From: Geomonas limicola
Lineage (GTDB): Bacteria > Desulfobacterota > Desulfuromonadia > Geobacterales > Geobacteraceae
Reading direction: 5' to 3'
Length of the DNA: 64,000 nt
Assembly (NCBI RefSeq): GCF_014193675.1
Contig: NZ_BLXZ01000005.1
Coordinates: 186,001 to 250,000, forward strand
Part shown: one piece after another, positions 36,866 to 45,587 of the stretch
Layout: each line of letters begins with the position of its first letter
Position numbering within the stretch: the first letter of the stretch is position 1
The notes under the pieces: generated by a model
What the model was told of the DNA's origin: nothing
Seen by the model: the letters and a program-made list of their open reading frames with translations, nothing else
Databases searched by the model: none
Made by a program: the position numbers and the translations under genes

Positions 36866-37747
36866 TTAGTCGCGGTAGCGGCGCACCAGATCCTGGTAGG
36901 CGTCGATGCGGCGGTCGCGCAGGAAGGGCCAGATGCGGCGCACGTCCTCGCTGCGCCTGCGGTCCACCTCGACCACCAGGAGTTCCTCTTCCTGGCCGGC
37001 GTGCGCCAGGAATTCACCCTGCGGCCCGGCCACGAAGCTCGAGCCCCAGAACTGGATGCCGGCTCCCACGCCGCTTGGGTCCGCCTCGAAACCGACCCGG
37101 TTCACCGAGAGGACCGGAATCCCGTTGGCGACCGCGTGGGCGCGCTGGATGGTGATCCAGGCATCCTGCTGGCGCTGTTTTTCCGCGTCGCTGTCGCGCG
37201 GGTCCCAACCGATGGCGGTCGGGTAGATGAGGAGTTCTGCCCCGGCGAGCGCCATCAGGCGCGCGGCCTCGGGGTACCACTGGTCCCAGCAGACCAGCAC
37301 CCCCAGCTTGCCGAGCGAGGTCTGCACCGGTTCGAAGCCGAGGTCGCCCGGGGTGAAGTAGAACTTCTCGTAGAAGGCGGGGTCGTCCGGGATGTGCATC
37401 TTGCGGTACTTGCCGGCGATGCTGCCGTCGCGGTCCATGATGACTGCGGTGTTGTGGTACAGGCCGGGAGCGCGGCGCTCGAAGAGCGAGGTCACCAGCA
37501 CGATACCGAGTTCGCGGGCGAGGGCTCCGAAGAGCTCGGTGGAGGGACCGGGGATGCTTTCGGCCATCTCGAAGCACTCGGTGTCCTCGGTCTGGCAGAA
37601 GTAGCTGCCAGTATGCAGCTCCTGCAGCGCGACGAGCTGAGCCCCCTGGTTTGCGGCCTCGCGGATCGCGGCGACCGTCGCGGCGATGGTCTCCTCGCGG
37701 CTTGAACGCAGGCTCTGCTGTACCAGGGCAACCTTTAACTTGTTCAT
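36866..37747 (-). CDS. aguB: N-carbamoylputrescine amidohydrolase
   Basis: A 293-residue nitrilase-fold enzyme with the E43-K116-C153 triad (LQELHTG, GKYRKMHIP, LVCWDQWYPE). The PDDPAFYEKFYFTPGD segment is typical of carbamoylputrescine amidases. It hydrolyses N-carbamoylputrescine to putrescine, CO2 and ammonia, completing the agmatine route begun by AguA. GGAGG precedes ATG 37747. aguA lies upstream on the same strand but is separated by 282 bp with two REP-like palindromes. Confidence 0.95.
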   Translation of the reverse strand: MNKLKVALVQQSLRSSREETIAATVAAIREAANQGAQLVALQELHTGSYFCQTEDTECFEMAESIPGPSTELFGALARELGIVLVTSLFERRAPGLYHNTAVIMDRDGSIAGKYRKMHIPDDPAFYEKFYFTPGDLGFEPVQTSLGKLGVLVCWDQWYPEAARLMALAGAELLIYPTAIGWDPRDSDAEKQRQQDAWITIQRAHAVANGIPVLSVNRVGFEADPSGVGAGIQFWGSSFVAGPQGEFLAHAGQEEELLVVEVDRRRSEDVRRIWPFLRDRRIDAYQDLVRRYRD

Positions 37748-37893
37748 GAATACCTCCGTGCTAACTGCCGGCTTTCGCGTTTGTTGCAGCGCGCAACCGG
37801 TATAAGGGCGTAAGCCCGTGCAGATGTGTTCGATCGGCCCCGCCGGCTGGCTTTGTGGTTCCTCCGAAAATTCGGGAAGCCGCCCGGCTGGTC

Positions 37894-38000
37894 CCCTCTC
37901 CCCCTGCGGGAGAGGGACAGGGTGAAGGGGGAAAGTGTCACTTCATTGCCGGTGGCAGCTTCACCCACCTCCCGGCCCCCTCCCGTCGAGGTAGGGGGGC
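37894..38000. repeat. Two REP-like palindromes between aguA and aguB
   Basis: CCCTCTCCC-CCTGC-GGGAGAGGG (37894-37916) and GCCCCCT...AGGGGGGC (37975-38000) sit in the intercistronic gap. The first shares its arms with the palindrome after hypD (17917-17936). They may stabilise or end the aguA mRNA. Confidence 0.65.
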
Positions 38001-38029
38001 TGTGGTTCCCGGACCTCCTGTCTCCCAGC

Positions 38030-39061
38030 CTACCTGATCAGGGTTCCCTTGGGGAGCTGCATGGTGACGCAGTGCAGGGAGCCGTGCTGCAGGATGAGCG
38101 GCAGGCAGTCGATCCCCACGATCTCCCGCCCCGGGAAGGCCTGGCCGATCGCCTGTAAAGCCGCCTGGTCGTTCGGGTCCTGGTAGGTCGGCACCAGTAC
38201 CGCGCCGTTTATCACCAGGAAGTTCGCGTAGGTGGCCGGAAGCCGTGTTCCTTCCTCGTCGAAGCGGGCCAGGGGCCAGGGGAGGGGGATCATCCGGTAC
38301 GGTCTGCCGTCCCTGGTGCGGAAGACGGCGATCTCGGCCTCCATCGCCGCGAGCGCACGGTAGTGCTCGTCATCGGGGTCGTCGCAGCGGACGTAGGCGA
38401 TGGTGTCGTCCGGGCAGAGCCTCGCCAGGGTGTCGACGTGGGAATCGGTATCGTCGCCGGCCAGGTAGCCGTTGGCAAGCCAGAGGAAGCGATCGCTACC
38501 GAACAGGCCGTGCAGCTCCTGCTCCAGCTCTTCGCGGGTCAGGTGCGGGTTGCGGTTGTCGTTTAACAGGCACTCCTCGGTGGTGAGGATGGTCCCCCTG
38601 CCGTCGCTTTCGATACTCCCCCCCTCGAGGATGAGCCCGACGGTTTCCAGTGGCGCCTTCCAGACCGAGTGGAATTGCAGCTTCTTGTTGATCCGGTTGT
38701 CGAGGTCCGAGGGGAACTTGAGCCCCCAGCCGTTGAAGCCGAAGTTGAGGAGCCGAGGGGCTGCGCCCTCCTCAACGGCAATCGGGCCGAAGTCCCGGGC
38801 CCAGGTGTCGTTGGTCTCCACCTGGAAGACCCGAACCCGTTCCAGGTTCGCCTGGGCTGCTTCCAGAAGTCCACGTACCCGTTCCGGGTCGGGGGCGGCG
38901 ATCACCGCCTGCTCGAAGCGGCTGATCTCTTTCACAATCTCGACAAATACCGGCTCCACCAGCTCCAGGTAGGGGTGCCAGTCGCTCTCCTCATGCGGCC
39001 AGGCCAAAAGCACCCCGTCCTGGGGTTCCCACTCCGCCGGCAATCGACGTTCACTGTTCAC
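38030..39061 (-). CDS. aguA: Agmatine deiminase
   Basis: A 343-residue peptidyl-arginine-deiminase fold enzyme. It has LPAEWEPQDGVLLAWPH at the start, NDTWARDFGPI (Asp for guanidinium binding), LEGGSIESDGRGT, the DDTDSHVDTLARL histidine segment and the catalytic Cys in GSLHCVTMQ. It converts agmatine to N-carbamoylputrescine and ammonia. GTG 39061 is chosen because AGGAG lies 6 nt upstream; the frame extends further but without such a site. With aguB it forms an arginine-decarboxylase-dependent putrescine route; speA is not in the window. Confidence 0.95.
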   Translation of the reverse strand: MNSERRLPAEWEPQDGVLLAWPHEESDWHPYLELVEPVFVEIVKEISRFEQAVIAAPDPERVRGLLEAAQANLERVRVFQVETNDTWARDFGPIAVEEGAAPRLLNFGFNGWGLKFPSDLDNRINKKLQFHSVWKAPLETVGLILEGGSIESDGRGTILTTEECLLNDNRNPHLTREELEQELHGLFGSDRFLWLANGYLAGDDTDSHVDTLARLCPDDTIAYVRCDDPDDEHYRALAAMEAEIAVFRTRDGRPYRMIPLPWPLARFDEEGTRLPATYANFLVINGAVLVPTYQDPNDQAALQAIGQAFPGREIVGIDCLPLILQHGSLHCVTMQLPKGTLIR

Positions 39062-39378
39062 ACGGTTCTCCTGCAAGGTAAGGTTTCGACGGTGACCCGG
39101 GGCCACCCGCGGCCTGCGCCTAGCACCGCAGAATCAAATACTTTTCCGGTGTGCTGCGCTGGCCTGCTTAAAGGAAAAAGAGTTAGCATATCGAGGCTTG
39201 GCAATGCAAGCTAAAAGGGGGGGCAATCAGTGGTCCCCAAGGTGGCGAACTTCCCTGAAAAAACTCTAAAGTACCATCCAGCCCTGCCGATATATGACAA
39301 CATGTGGTCTATTTCATGAGGTGGGTATGTGGCGGCCTCGACGGAACCGCCGCCCGGGACCCGGTGGGAGGGTGTGCT

Positions 39379-39519
39379 ATGGACGAGGAACTGAGGGAAA
39401 TCGAAACGTTAACCAACGAGCTGCTCAAGGTGCTGGAAGGTTTCCTGCTGGAATGTCGGGCGGGAGCGCTGAACAAGGCGAGATACCTCGCCGAGCGCAA
39501 GGGATCGTTCGACTACTGA
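39379..39519 (+). CDS. Small hypothetical protein (46 aa)
   Basis: A 46-residue acidic/helical protein starting at ATG 39379 after GGGAGGGTG. The sequence MDEELREIETLTNELLKVLE suggests a helical hairpin. The open frame extends upstream to 39304, but without support. Codon use matches the neighbours and it precedes nudC by 120 bp on the same strand. I do not recognise a family; it may be lineage-specific. Confidence 0.5.
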   Translation: MDEELREIETLTNELLKVLEGFLLECRAGALNKARYLAERKGSFDY

Positions 39520-39639
39520 CCCTCACCTGCCGTAATGCATCTCACTGGCTCGCCGCCGGCAGCCCCGAAATGGCATTGATTCCCTCGTCCGTTTCTGTAT
39601 GATGGCCTACTACCCGAAACGCACCGACAGGAGTTGCAT

Positions 39640-40557
39640 ATGGCATTTCCCGACGCTGTCCATCTCCCCTTCAACGGCGAGATCATCAAAAAACGCTTCA
39701 CCCAGCGCAAACCCGGCGAGTTGGACGAGACTGCCGCGGGGTACTGGGTCTTTCTGCAGGGGGATGCGCTGATCCTCGACAACGGCGCCCTCTATCGGGG
39801 CGACCTCCCCGCCAGCTTTACCATGCAGGGGACGCCGCTGCTCTTTGGCGAGTGGGACGGCGAGCCGGTCCGGTTGATGACCGTGGCACCCGACCAGGTG
39901 CTCACCCCCGAATTCCAGGCAGTCTCCTCCGCCGAGCTCCCGTTCGACCTGATGACCCTCTACGGCCTGGCGCGCCAGATCCTTTACTGGGAGCGCATGA
40001 GCCGGCACTGCTCGAAGTGCGGCGCCACCATGAAGCGCATCCGGCTCACCTGGGGCAAGCGCTGTACCGGCTGCGGCCACGAACACTTCCCCCATATCCA
40101 CCCCTGCGTCATCGTGCTGATCAGGCGCGGCGAGAAGTTCCTCTTGGCCCGCAAGCCGGAATGGCCCCAGGGGCGTTACAGCCTGGTGGCCGGCTTTCTC
40201 GATTTTGGCGAGTCGCTCGAAGAGTGCGTGGAGCGCGAGGTGTTCGAAGAAACCGGCCTGAGTGTCAGTAACATCCGCTACGTGGGGAGCCAGAACTGGC
40301 CCTTCCCGAGCCAGATGATGGCCGGCTTTGTGGCCGACTACGCCTCCGGGGAGATCACCGTGGATGGCGACGAACTGGAAGACGCGCAGTGGTTCACTGC
40401 CGACAGGATGCCCGACTCGCTGCCGCCGGAGCGCAGCATCGCCCGCTGGATCATCGATAGTTTCGCCCTTGGCTGCGGCGAGCCCGCGGCCCCGCCCACC
40501 CCGGAGTGCCGAATCCCGGGATCCGGTGCGCCAGTGTGCGGGTCGGCACCTCCTTGA
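39640..40557 (+). CDS. nudC: NAD(+)/NADH pyrophosphatase (NADH diphosphatase)
   Basis: A 305-residue NudC-type Nudix hydrolase. It has a zinc ribbon (CSKCGATM...CTGCGHEHFP), a Nudix box (GFLDFGESLEECVEREVFEETG) of full length, and the NudC tag as SQNWPFPSQ instead of SQPWPFPxS. The family cleaves NAD(H) to NMN(H) and AMP and removes NAD caps from RNA. ATG 39640 has CAGGAG 6 nt upstream. A ~30-residue Pro/Gly-rich tail after the Nudix domain is unusual and may be non-structural. Confidence 0.92.
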   Translation: MAFPDAVHLPFNGEIIKKRFTQRKPGELDETAAGYWVFLQGDALILDNGALYRGDLPASFTMQGTPLLFGEWDGEPVRLMTVAPDQVLTPEFQAVSSAELPFDLMTLYGLARQILYWERMSRHCSKCGATMKRIRLTWGKRCTGCGHEHFPHIHPCVIVLIRRGEKFLLARKPEWPQGRYSLVAGFLDFGESLEECVEREVFEETGLSVSNIRYVGSQNWPFPSQMMAGFVADYASGEITVDGDELEDAQWFTADRMPDSLPPERSIARWIIDSFALGCGEPAAPPTPECRIPGSGAPVCGSAPP

Positions 40558-40577
40558 GGTACCTTACAAAATATTTC

Positions 40578-40604
40578 TAAAGTTGCCGCAGCCGGGGCCG
40601 ATAC
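40578..40604 (+). promoter_or_regulatory. Strong sigma-28 (FliA)-like promoter
   Basis: TAAAGTTG (40578-40585), exactly 11 bp, then GCCGATAC (40597-40604): 7 of 8 matches at both elements of TAAAGTTT-N11-GCCGATAA. It lies 20 bp after the nudC stop and about 300 bp before the next gene, so it may drive a short RNA. Confidence 0.65.
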
Positions 40605-40610
40605 CTTTAA

Positions 40611-40687
40611 GTAACCCACAGAGAAATCACCTCGAAATCTCCAGGGTCTCCTTTTTGGGGACGGTACGCGCCGTCCCTCTTTTTATT
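40611..40687 (+). ncRNA. Candidate sigma-28-dependent small RNA
   Basis: A transcript from the sigma-28-like promoter would begin near 40611 and reach the terminator at 40658-40687, giving about 75 nt. It has no start codon with a ribosome-binding site. The first ~45 nt (AACCCACAGAGAAATCACCT region) are mostly unpaired and could contact targets. The alternative is that the hairpin only terminates nudC. Confidence 0.35.
40658..40687 (+). terminator. Rho-independent terminator between nudC and the second SNF2 gene
   Basis: GGGACGG (40658-40664) pairs with CCGTCCC (40671-40677), loop TACGCG, followed by TCTTTTTATTTT. The remaining gap (40688-40906) holds no recognisable element. Confidence 0.85.
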
Positions 40688-40906
40688 TTCAGGGCCTCGC
40701 CGCACCACCCGCACCTTCTTCATTTCTCTTTTCCTCTCATTGAACCCTTGGCAACCACGCGCCACGACCGGCTGAAACGGCAGCTGAGCCGGGCCTGTAT
40801 CCCGCCACGGGTGACCCCGCAGGCACTGTACCGGAATCGACGACAGGGCCTGTTGTAATGAGGACAGCTTTTTGATAGCATAGGCGGTTCGTTGACGAGG
40901 TGACCC

Positions 40907-43900
40907 TTGGGAGAACTCACGCCTAATAGAAAGAGCAGCGCGCTTTTGCGGCATCTCCTGGAGATGCCCGCCTCGGCCGTGTACGCTCTGGCGGCCAAGG
41001 GACAGCTCTTCAACGGCTTCGAACTCTGCAAACAGCGCCCCATCTCCCGGCTTGCCTGGAGCGAAGACGGCGCCGTGCTCAACCTCACCTTCGCCGTCCA
41101 CAACGATTTCAACGTCTCGTTCTCGCTGGAGCAGGGGGAACTATCCGGTTCCTGCGACTGCGGCGTCTGGAGCCCCGAGGGGCGCTGTCCCCACCTGGTC
41201 GCCTCCCTCGCAACCCTGAAAAAGGCGGTATCCCCCACCTCGTTTCCCATGCTGCAGCTCCCCTCCAAGTACCTGGACGGGATCCGCCGCGAACTGACCC
41301 AGGTCGCACCTGCCACCGAGAGCCCCGTCGTCAAGGCGGATCTGAACGCCCCGTACGCCCTCATCGTGGAGCGCTGTGCCGGGGAGGTCCAGCTGCGCCT
41401 GTTCCAGGAAGGGGTACCGGTGACGCTTGCCGACAGCGGACTTCCCGCCTCGCTCAAGGATTTTCTGCGCCTGTTGTCCTCTCCGGCTCTGGGGGGGCGC
41501 TGCATCGAGGAGTTCGTGACCCGCTTCCAGGGGCGCTACCCGATCTGCTATGCGGGCGACCAGGGGCTCGTCCCCTTGCGTCTGGACAGCACGGCGCTGC
41601 GTTCGGTGCTGGTGCACCTCGACCTGCGCCGCGGAGAACTGCGCGGTTCGCAGAGCCTCGACGACGGCACTCTCTTCGACGACGAGTCCTTCGTGTCCGA
41701 GCACTACTACTTCGACCTGCGCCAGGGCCGCATCCAGAAGCTCGCCGAGGCCGGGCACGAGCGCTACTACCAGAGGCTTTCCGGGGCACTCGCGGCGCTT
41801 CCGGAGAGTTCCTGCACCGACGACCCGCAGGGCTTTATTGCCAGTGCCGAGGATTTCAACCGGTTGCAGTTCACCCTGAAAGATGCCGAACTCTCCGCCT
41901 TCTTGAAACGGGCGGTGCTGACCCGCGACGGCGCACGCTGCCAGCTGCGCAGCTTCCACCCCCTGTACCGCCTGAACATCGAGGAGTTGGGCGACACGGT
42001 GCACCTGATGGCCGAAGGGGTTGCCGAAGAGGTCAGGTTCCCGCTCTCCCGGGAGCTCTTCTGGTTCTTCCCTGCCGCGGGACGGCAGCACCATCCCCAG
42101 CCGCTGCGGGCCAAGAAGAGGGTGGCCGCCATCTTCGACGCCTGCTTCAGCGCGCTGGCCGGGCACACCCGATCCGAGCGCGAGCGGATCGCGCGGCTTG
42201 CCCTCGATACCCCCGAGTTCTCCAAACGCGGGGTACGAGCCGAGGCACGCCAGATCGTGAACGGTTTCTGGGAGACCGCCGGGGAGCCGCATACCCTGCT
42301 GCAGCTCTCCGAGGTTGGCTGGCTGGGGCTTGCCGTGGACGGGGTACGCCAGGCCCAACTGCTCGAGATCCCCTATCAGCTCTTCGGTGCCGAGATCTTC
42401 AGTGGTGCGACCGAACCCGGCGAGATGTACCTGGACCGCAAGACCTTCCTGAAGGGGCTCTCCCGGCTGCGCGAGCAGTGCGTGGCGGGCAGTTTCGGTC
42501 TGGCCATCGGCGGCGAGGAGCTGGAGACGGTGACCTGGTCCTTCACCCTGGACGCCACCCGCAGCTCCATCGACTGGTTCGAACTGCGACCCGAGATCCG
42601 CTTCGAGGGGGAATTGGTCGACGAACGCGAGTTCCAGGAGGCGGTCAAGGGGGGCGGCCTGTTCCGCAAGGGCGAGCAGATGGTGCTTTTGGACGAAGAG
42701 AGCAGCCGCGCCCTCACGCTCTTTGCAGGTCACGCCAAGCGCGAAGTGGTGCGGGTGCCCCGGCTGCAGATCCTCGACTGGATCGTGCTCAGGCGCAGCG
42801 GCGTGCGTGTCCTTCTCGCCCCCCAGGAAGAGCGGATCATCGACAGCCTGCTTAACTTCCAGAGCATCGAGCGGACTGCGGTCCCTGCTGGGCTCAAGGC
42901 AACCCTGCGCAACTACCAGGTCGAAGGGTACAGCTGGCTCGCCTTTCTCTACCAGCACCGCTTCGGCGCCTGCCTGGCCGACGACATGGGGCTTGGCAAG
43001 ACCATCCAGGCCATTGCCCTCATGGCCGGTTTGAAGGAAGGGATCATCCCGTCCGAGGTGTCAGGAGATGTGCCGCACCTGGTCGTGGTCCCCCCGAGCC
43101 TCATTTTCAACTGGGAGAGCGAGATCGCCCGGTTCTATCCAGGCTTCAAGGTAGGAGTGTACCGGGGGCAGGGGAGGAAGGCTGAATTCCACGGCTTCGA
43201 CCTGGTGCTGACCAGCTACGGCGTGATCCAGCGCGACGTCGAGCAGCTCGCCAAGTTGAACTTCCACGTCGTCGTTTTCGACGAGGCGCAGGCGGTGAAG
43301 AACATCCACGCCGAGACCACCGGGGCGGTACGCCGGCTCAAGGGGCGTTTCAAGGTCACCCTCACCGGTACCCCGGTAGAGAACCATCTGGGTGAGTACT
43401 ACTCGGTGATGGATCTGGCGCTGCCGGGGCTCCTCGGGAACTACGAGCTGTTCCGTCGCGGCATGGGGCGCGAGGGGAGCGCCTTTTTGGACCTCCTGGT
43501 ACGGCGCACCCGTCCCTTTATCCTGCGGCGGACCAAGGACATGATCGCGGCCGAGCTCCCGCCCAAGGTGGAGACCGATCTCTACCTCGAGATGAGCCCT
43601 CGCCAGAAGGCGCTCTACGCCCGCACCGTGGCGCAGGTGAAGGCCACCGTCGCCGAGGCCTACGCCTCGAAGGCGCCGGGGCAGGCCCGCATCATCGCGC
43701 TTACCGCCATTCTCAAGCTGCGCCAGATCTGTCTCTCTTCCCGCCTCATGTTGACCGATGCGCACGACGCCTCGCCGAAGATCGAGTTTCTCATCGAGCA
43801 GGTGCAGGAACTCTTCGCCGAAGGGCACAGCGTCCTGGTCTTCTCGCAGTTCACCTCGTTTCTCGACCTGGTGCAGGAGGCGCTCAACGGTGAGCGGATC

Positions 43901-44290
43901 CAGAACTTTCGGCTGGACGGCTCCACCCCGGTGTCGCGCAGAAAGGCGCTGGTGGAGAACTTCCAGGATTCGGCCGAGCCGGCGGTCTTTCTGCTGAGTC
44001 TCAAGGCGGGCGGGCGGGGACTCAACCTGACCCGCGCTTCCTACGTCTTTCACCTGGATCCCTGGTGGAACCCCGCGGTGGAAAACCAGGCCTCGGACCG
44101 GGCGCACCGCATCGGCCAGCAGCGCCAGGTGACTATCACCCGACTCCTGATGCGCCACAGCATCGAAGAGAAGATGATGGAGCTCAAAAAGCGGAAGCTG
44201 AAACTGTACCGGGCTCTTCTGGAAGACGCGGAAAGCGACGCCGGACAGTCTCTGGGACGGGAAGACTTCGAGTTCTTGCTGGGAACCTGA
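40907..44290 (+). CDS. SWIM zinc finger plus SNF2-family ATPase
   Basis: A 1127-residue protein. Near residues 75-100 is a SWIM zinc finger (SCDCGVWSPEGRCPHLVASL; CxCxnCxH). A long unassigned region follows. The C-terminal SNF2 motor has RFGACLADDMGLGKTIQ, VVFDEAQAVKN, VTLTGTPVENHLGEYYS, LVFSQFTSFLDLV, LSLKAGGRGLNLTRASYV and SDRAHRIGQQRQV. SWIM-SNF2 ATPases are a known bacterial family with presumed DNA translocase activity. TTG 40907 is chosen because GAGG lies 5-6 nt upstream. It shares only its motor with the longer SNF2 protein at 32702-36853. Confidence 0.92.
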   Translation: MGELTPNRKSSALLRHLLEMPASAVYALAAKGQLFNGFELCKQRPISRLAWSEDGAVLNLTFAVHNDFNVSFSLEQGELSGSCDCGVWSPEGRCPHLVASLATLKKAVSPTSFPMLQLPSKYLDGIRRELTQVAPATESPVVKADLNAPYALIVERCAGEVQLRLFQEGVPVTLADSGLPASLKDFLRLLSSPALGGRCIEEFVTRFQGRYPICYAGDQGLVPLRLDSTALRSVLVHLDLRRGELRGSQSLDDGTLFDDESFVSEHYYFDLRQGRIQKLAEAGHERYYQRLSGALAALPESSCTDDPQGFIASAEDFNRLQFTLKDAELSAFLKRAVLTRDGARCQLRSFHPLYRLNIEELGDTVHLMAEGVAEEVRFPLSRELFWFFPAAGRQHHPQPLRAKKRVAAIFDACFSALAGHTRSERERIARLALDTPEFSKRGVRAEARQIVNGFWETAGEPHTLLQLSEVGWLGLAVDGVRQAQLLEIPYQLFGAEIFSGATEPGEMYLDRKTFLKGLSRLREQCVAGSFGLAIGGEELETVTWSFTLDATRSSIDWFELRPEIRFEGELVDEREFQEAVKGGGLFRKGEQMVLLDEESSRALTLFAGHAKREVVRVPRLQILDWIVLRRSGVRVLLAPQEERIIDSLLNFQSIERTAVPAGLKATLRNYQVEGYSWLAFLYQHRFGACLADDMGLGKTIQAIALMAGLKEGIIPSEVSGDVPHLVVVPPSLIFNWESEIARFYPGFKVGVYRGQGRKAEFHGFDLVLTSYGVIQRDVEQLAKLNFHVVVFDEAQAVKNIHAETTGAVRRLKGRFKVTLTGTPVENHLGEYYSVMDLALPGLLGNYELFRRGMGREGSAFLDLLVRRTRPFILRRTKDMIAAELPPKVETDLYLEMSPRQKALYARTVAQVKATVAEAYASKAPGQARIIALTAILKLRQICLSSRLMLTDAHDASPKIEFLIEQVQELFAEGHSVLVFSQFTSFLDLVQEALNGERIQNFRLDGSTPVSRRKALVENFQDSAEPAVFLLSLKAGGRGLNLTRASYVFHLDPWWNPAVENQASDRAHRIGQQRQVTITRLLMRHSIEEKMMELKKRKLKLYRALLEDAESDAGQSLGREDFEFLLGT

Positions 44291-44301
44291 GAAAGACAAG
44301 G

Positions 44302-44330
44302 GACGATTGACAGTTGACGATTGACGATGA
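44302..44330 (+). repeat. Short GACGATTGA repeats after the SNF2 gene
   Basis: GACGATTGA occurs at 44302-44310 and 44316-44324, with a partial third copy GACGATGA. An imperfect hairpin with arms GTTTTTCC and GGAAAAAAC lies further on at about 44384-44414. The gap to the next gene (237 bp) holds no convincing gene. Confidence 0.5.
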
Positions 44331-44527
44331 GCCCCTGAAAGAAACGCTTGAGAGGAGGGTGGGCAACAGCTCATCTGAACACGGTTTTTCCTGTACTGCA
44401 GGCACGGAAAAAACTTTCGAAAAACTCCGGGAGCGGGACCTGCTGGGCTATTTCAACTGGCTTGGTTGGGGCGCCTGGACGGGGAACCAGAGTGGGGTGA
44501 CAGGGGAGGGCGGACGTTTCCGGCGGC

Positions 44528-45085
44528 TTACTGCGTGACCTGGAGGTCGGGGGCTCTTGACGGGACGGGCTGAGCGCTCGATTGGGTGAAGTACCGGCAG
44601 AAGGAGAGGGTGTTGCGGCCGTCTTCGGTGCGGTAGCTCACCTCGTCCATGATGGTCTCGATGATGAAGAGCCCCATGCCGTTCTCGGGAAGTGAGCCGA
44701 TGTCTTCGGGGTCGAATTCCAGGGTACGCGGGGCGAAGTCGATGATCGAGGTCCCGAAATCGCTGACCTCGAAGGCGATCCGGTCTGGGTGCAGGGTGAT
44801 GGCGGTTTCCACCTTGAAGCCGTCCTGGCGCCGGTAGGCATGGGTGATCGCGTTGTTCACGGCCTCGACGACACAGACTTCCATCTCGCCGTAGGCCTCC
44901 TCGCTCAAGGGGGAACAGGCACATACCCCGCGCACGGCGTGGCCGACCAGGGCGACGTCGCTTAGCTTGCTGTCGATGCTCAGATGAAGGGTCTTGCTGC
45001 AGGGAAGAGGGTGGGCGATCCGGGAGATGCCGTGTGTTGTGCCGAGGTTGGTGCCTTTTGCTGCCGCTGATACCGTCGCTGTCAT
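44528..45085 (-). CDS. RsbW-like anti-sigma ATP-binding protein
   Basis: A 185-residue HATPase_c_2 protein of the serine-protein kinase/anti-sigma type. It has the N box EAVNNAITHAY, the G1 box VSDFGTSI and the G2 box NGMGLFIIETIMDEV. The first ~30 residues are extra. Relatives phosphorylate an anti-sigma-factor antagonist and bind a sigma factor in partner switching; no antagonist or sigma gene is adjacent. Its start codon overlaps the upstream gene's stop (ATGA at 45082-45085), so the two are translationally coupled. Confidence 0.88.
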   Translation of the reverse strand: MTATVSAAAKGTNLGTTHGISRIAHPLPCSKTLHLSIDSKLSDVALVGHAVRGVCACSPLSEEAYGEMEVCVVEAVNNAITHAYRRQDGFKVETAITLHPDRIAFEVSDFGTSIIDFAPRTLEFDPEDIGSLPENGMGLFIIETIMDEVSYRTEDGRNTLSFCRYFTQSSAQPVPSRAPDLQVTQ

Positions 45086-45519
45086 CGTTCCGCCTGCTCA
45101 ACCCAGGATTGGGCCACTGAAAGCTGCCTCAAAAACTCCGCCGCGAACAGGAACTCCCCCTGCGGCGCCGCCACGTTGATGCTCTCCTCGGCACGCTGGA
45201 TGGAGAATGCGTACCCCTTCTTGCCGTTTCGCTCGTACCCCTCGACAAAAAGTTTGGTAACGGTTTCACCTTCGCTGCCGTCGAACTTGTGGGTCAGCCC
45301 CTCTTTGCCCGGAGTGGCGTGCACCGCCAGGATCTTGCGATGCAGCTCGAAGGCCTCCCAGGGCTCTACCACGAAGCGGATCTGGTGGCTGCCGCTGGCC
45401 AGCCGGAAGAAACGCAGCGCGATACGCCCCTCGTCCGGTTTTCCAGTCTGGCGTTTCTCGGTCGCCGAGATCTCGACCCCGCTCTCCTTGGCGTAGACGG
45501 TGAACCTGGGGATTCTCAT
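45082..45519 (-). CDS. Hypothetical protein coupled to the anti-sigma ATPase
   Basis: A 145-residue soluble protein starting at ATG 45519 after GGAGGT; the frame extends upstream to 45546 without support. It has a beta-rich first half (RIALRFFRLASGSHQIRFVV) and a helical C-terminus. I do not recognise a family. A regulatory partner of the downstream anti-sigma ATPase is plausible from the 4-bp overlap, but the sequence does not show it. Confidence 0.72.
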   Translation of the reverse strand: MRIPRFTVYAKESGVEISATEKRQTGKPDEGRIALRFFRLASGSHQIRFVVEPWEAFELHRKILAVHATPGKEGLTHKFDGSEGETVTKLFVEGYERNGKKGYAFSIQRAEESINVAAPQGEFLFAAEFLRQLSVAQSWVEQAER

Positions 45520-45587
45520 GTGACCTCCGGAAAAAAATACGCTCAACTGTAGCGCCCAACTGCTACCTTGTCAACGTGGAGCTGCTC

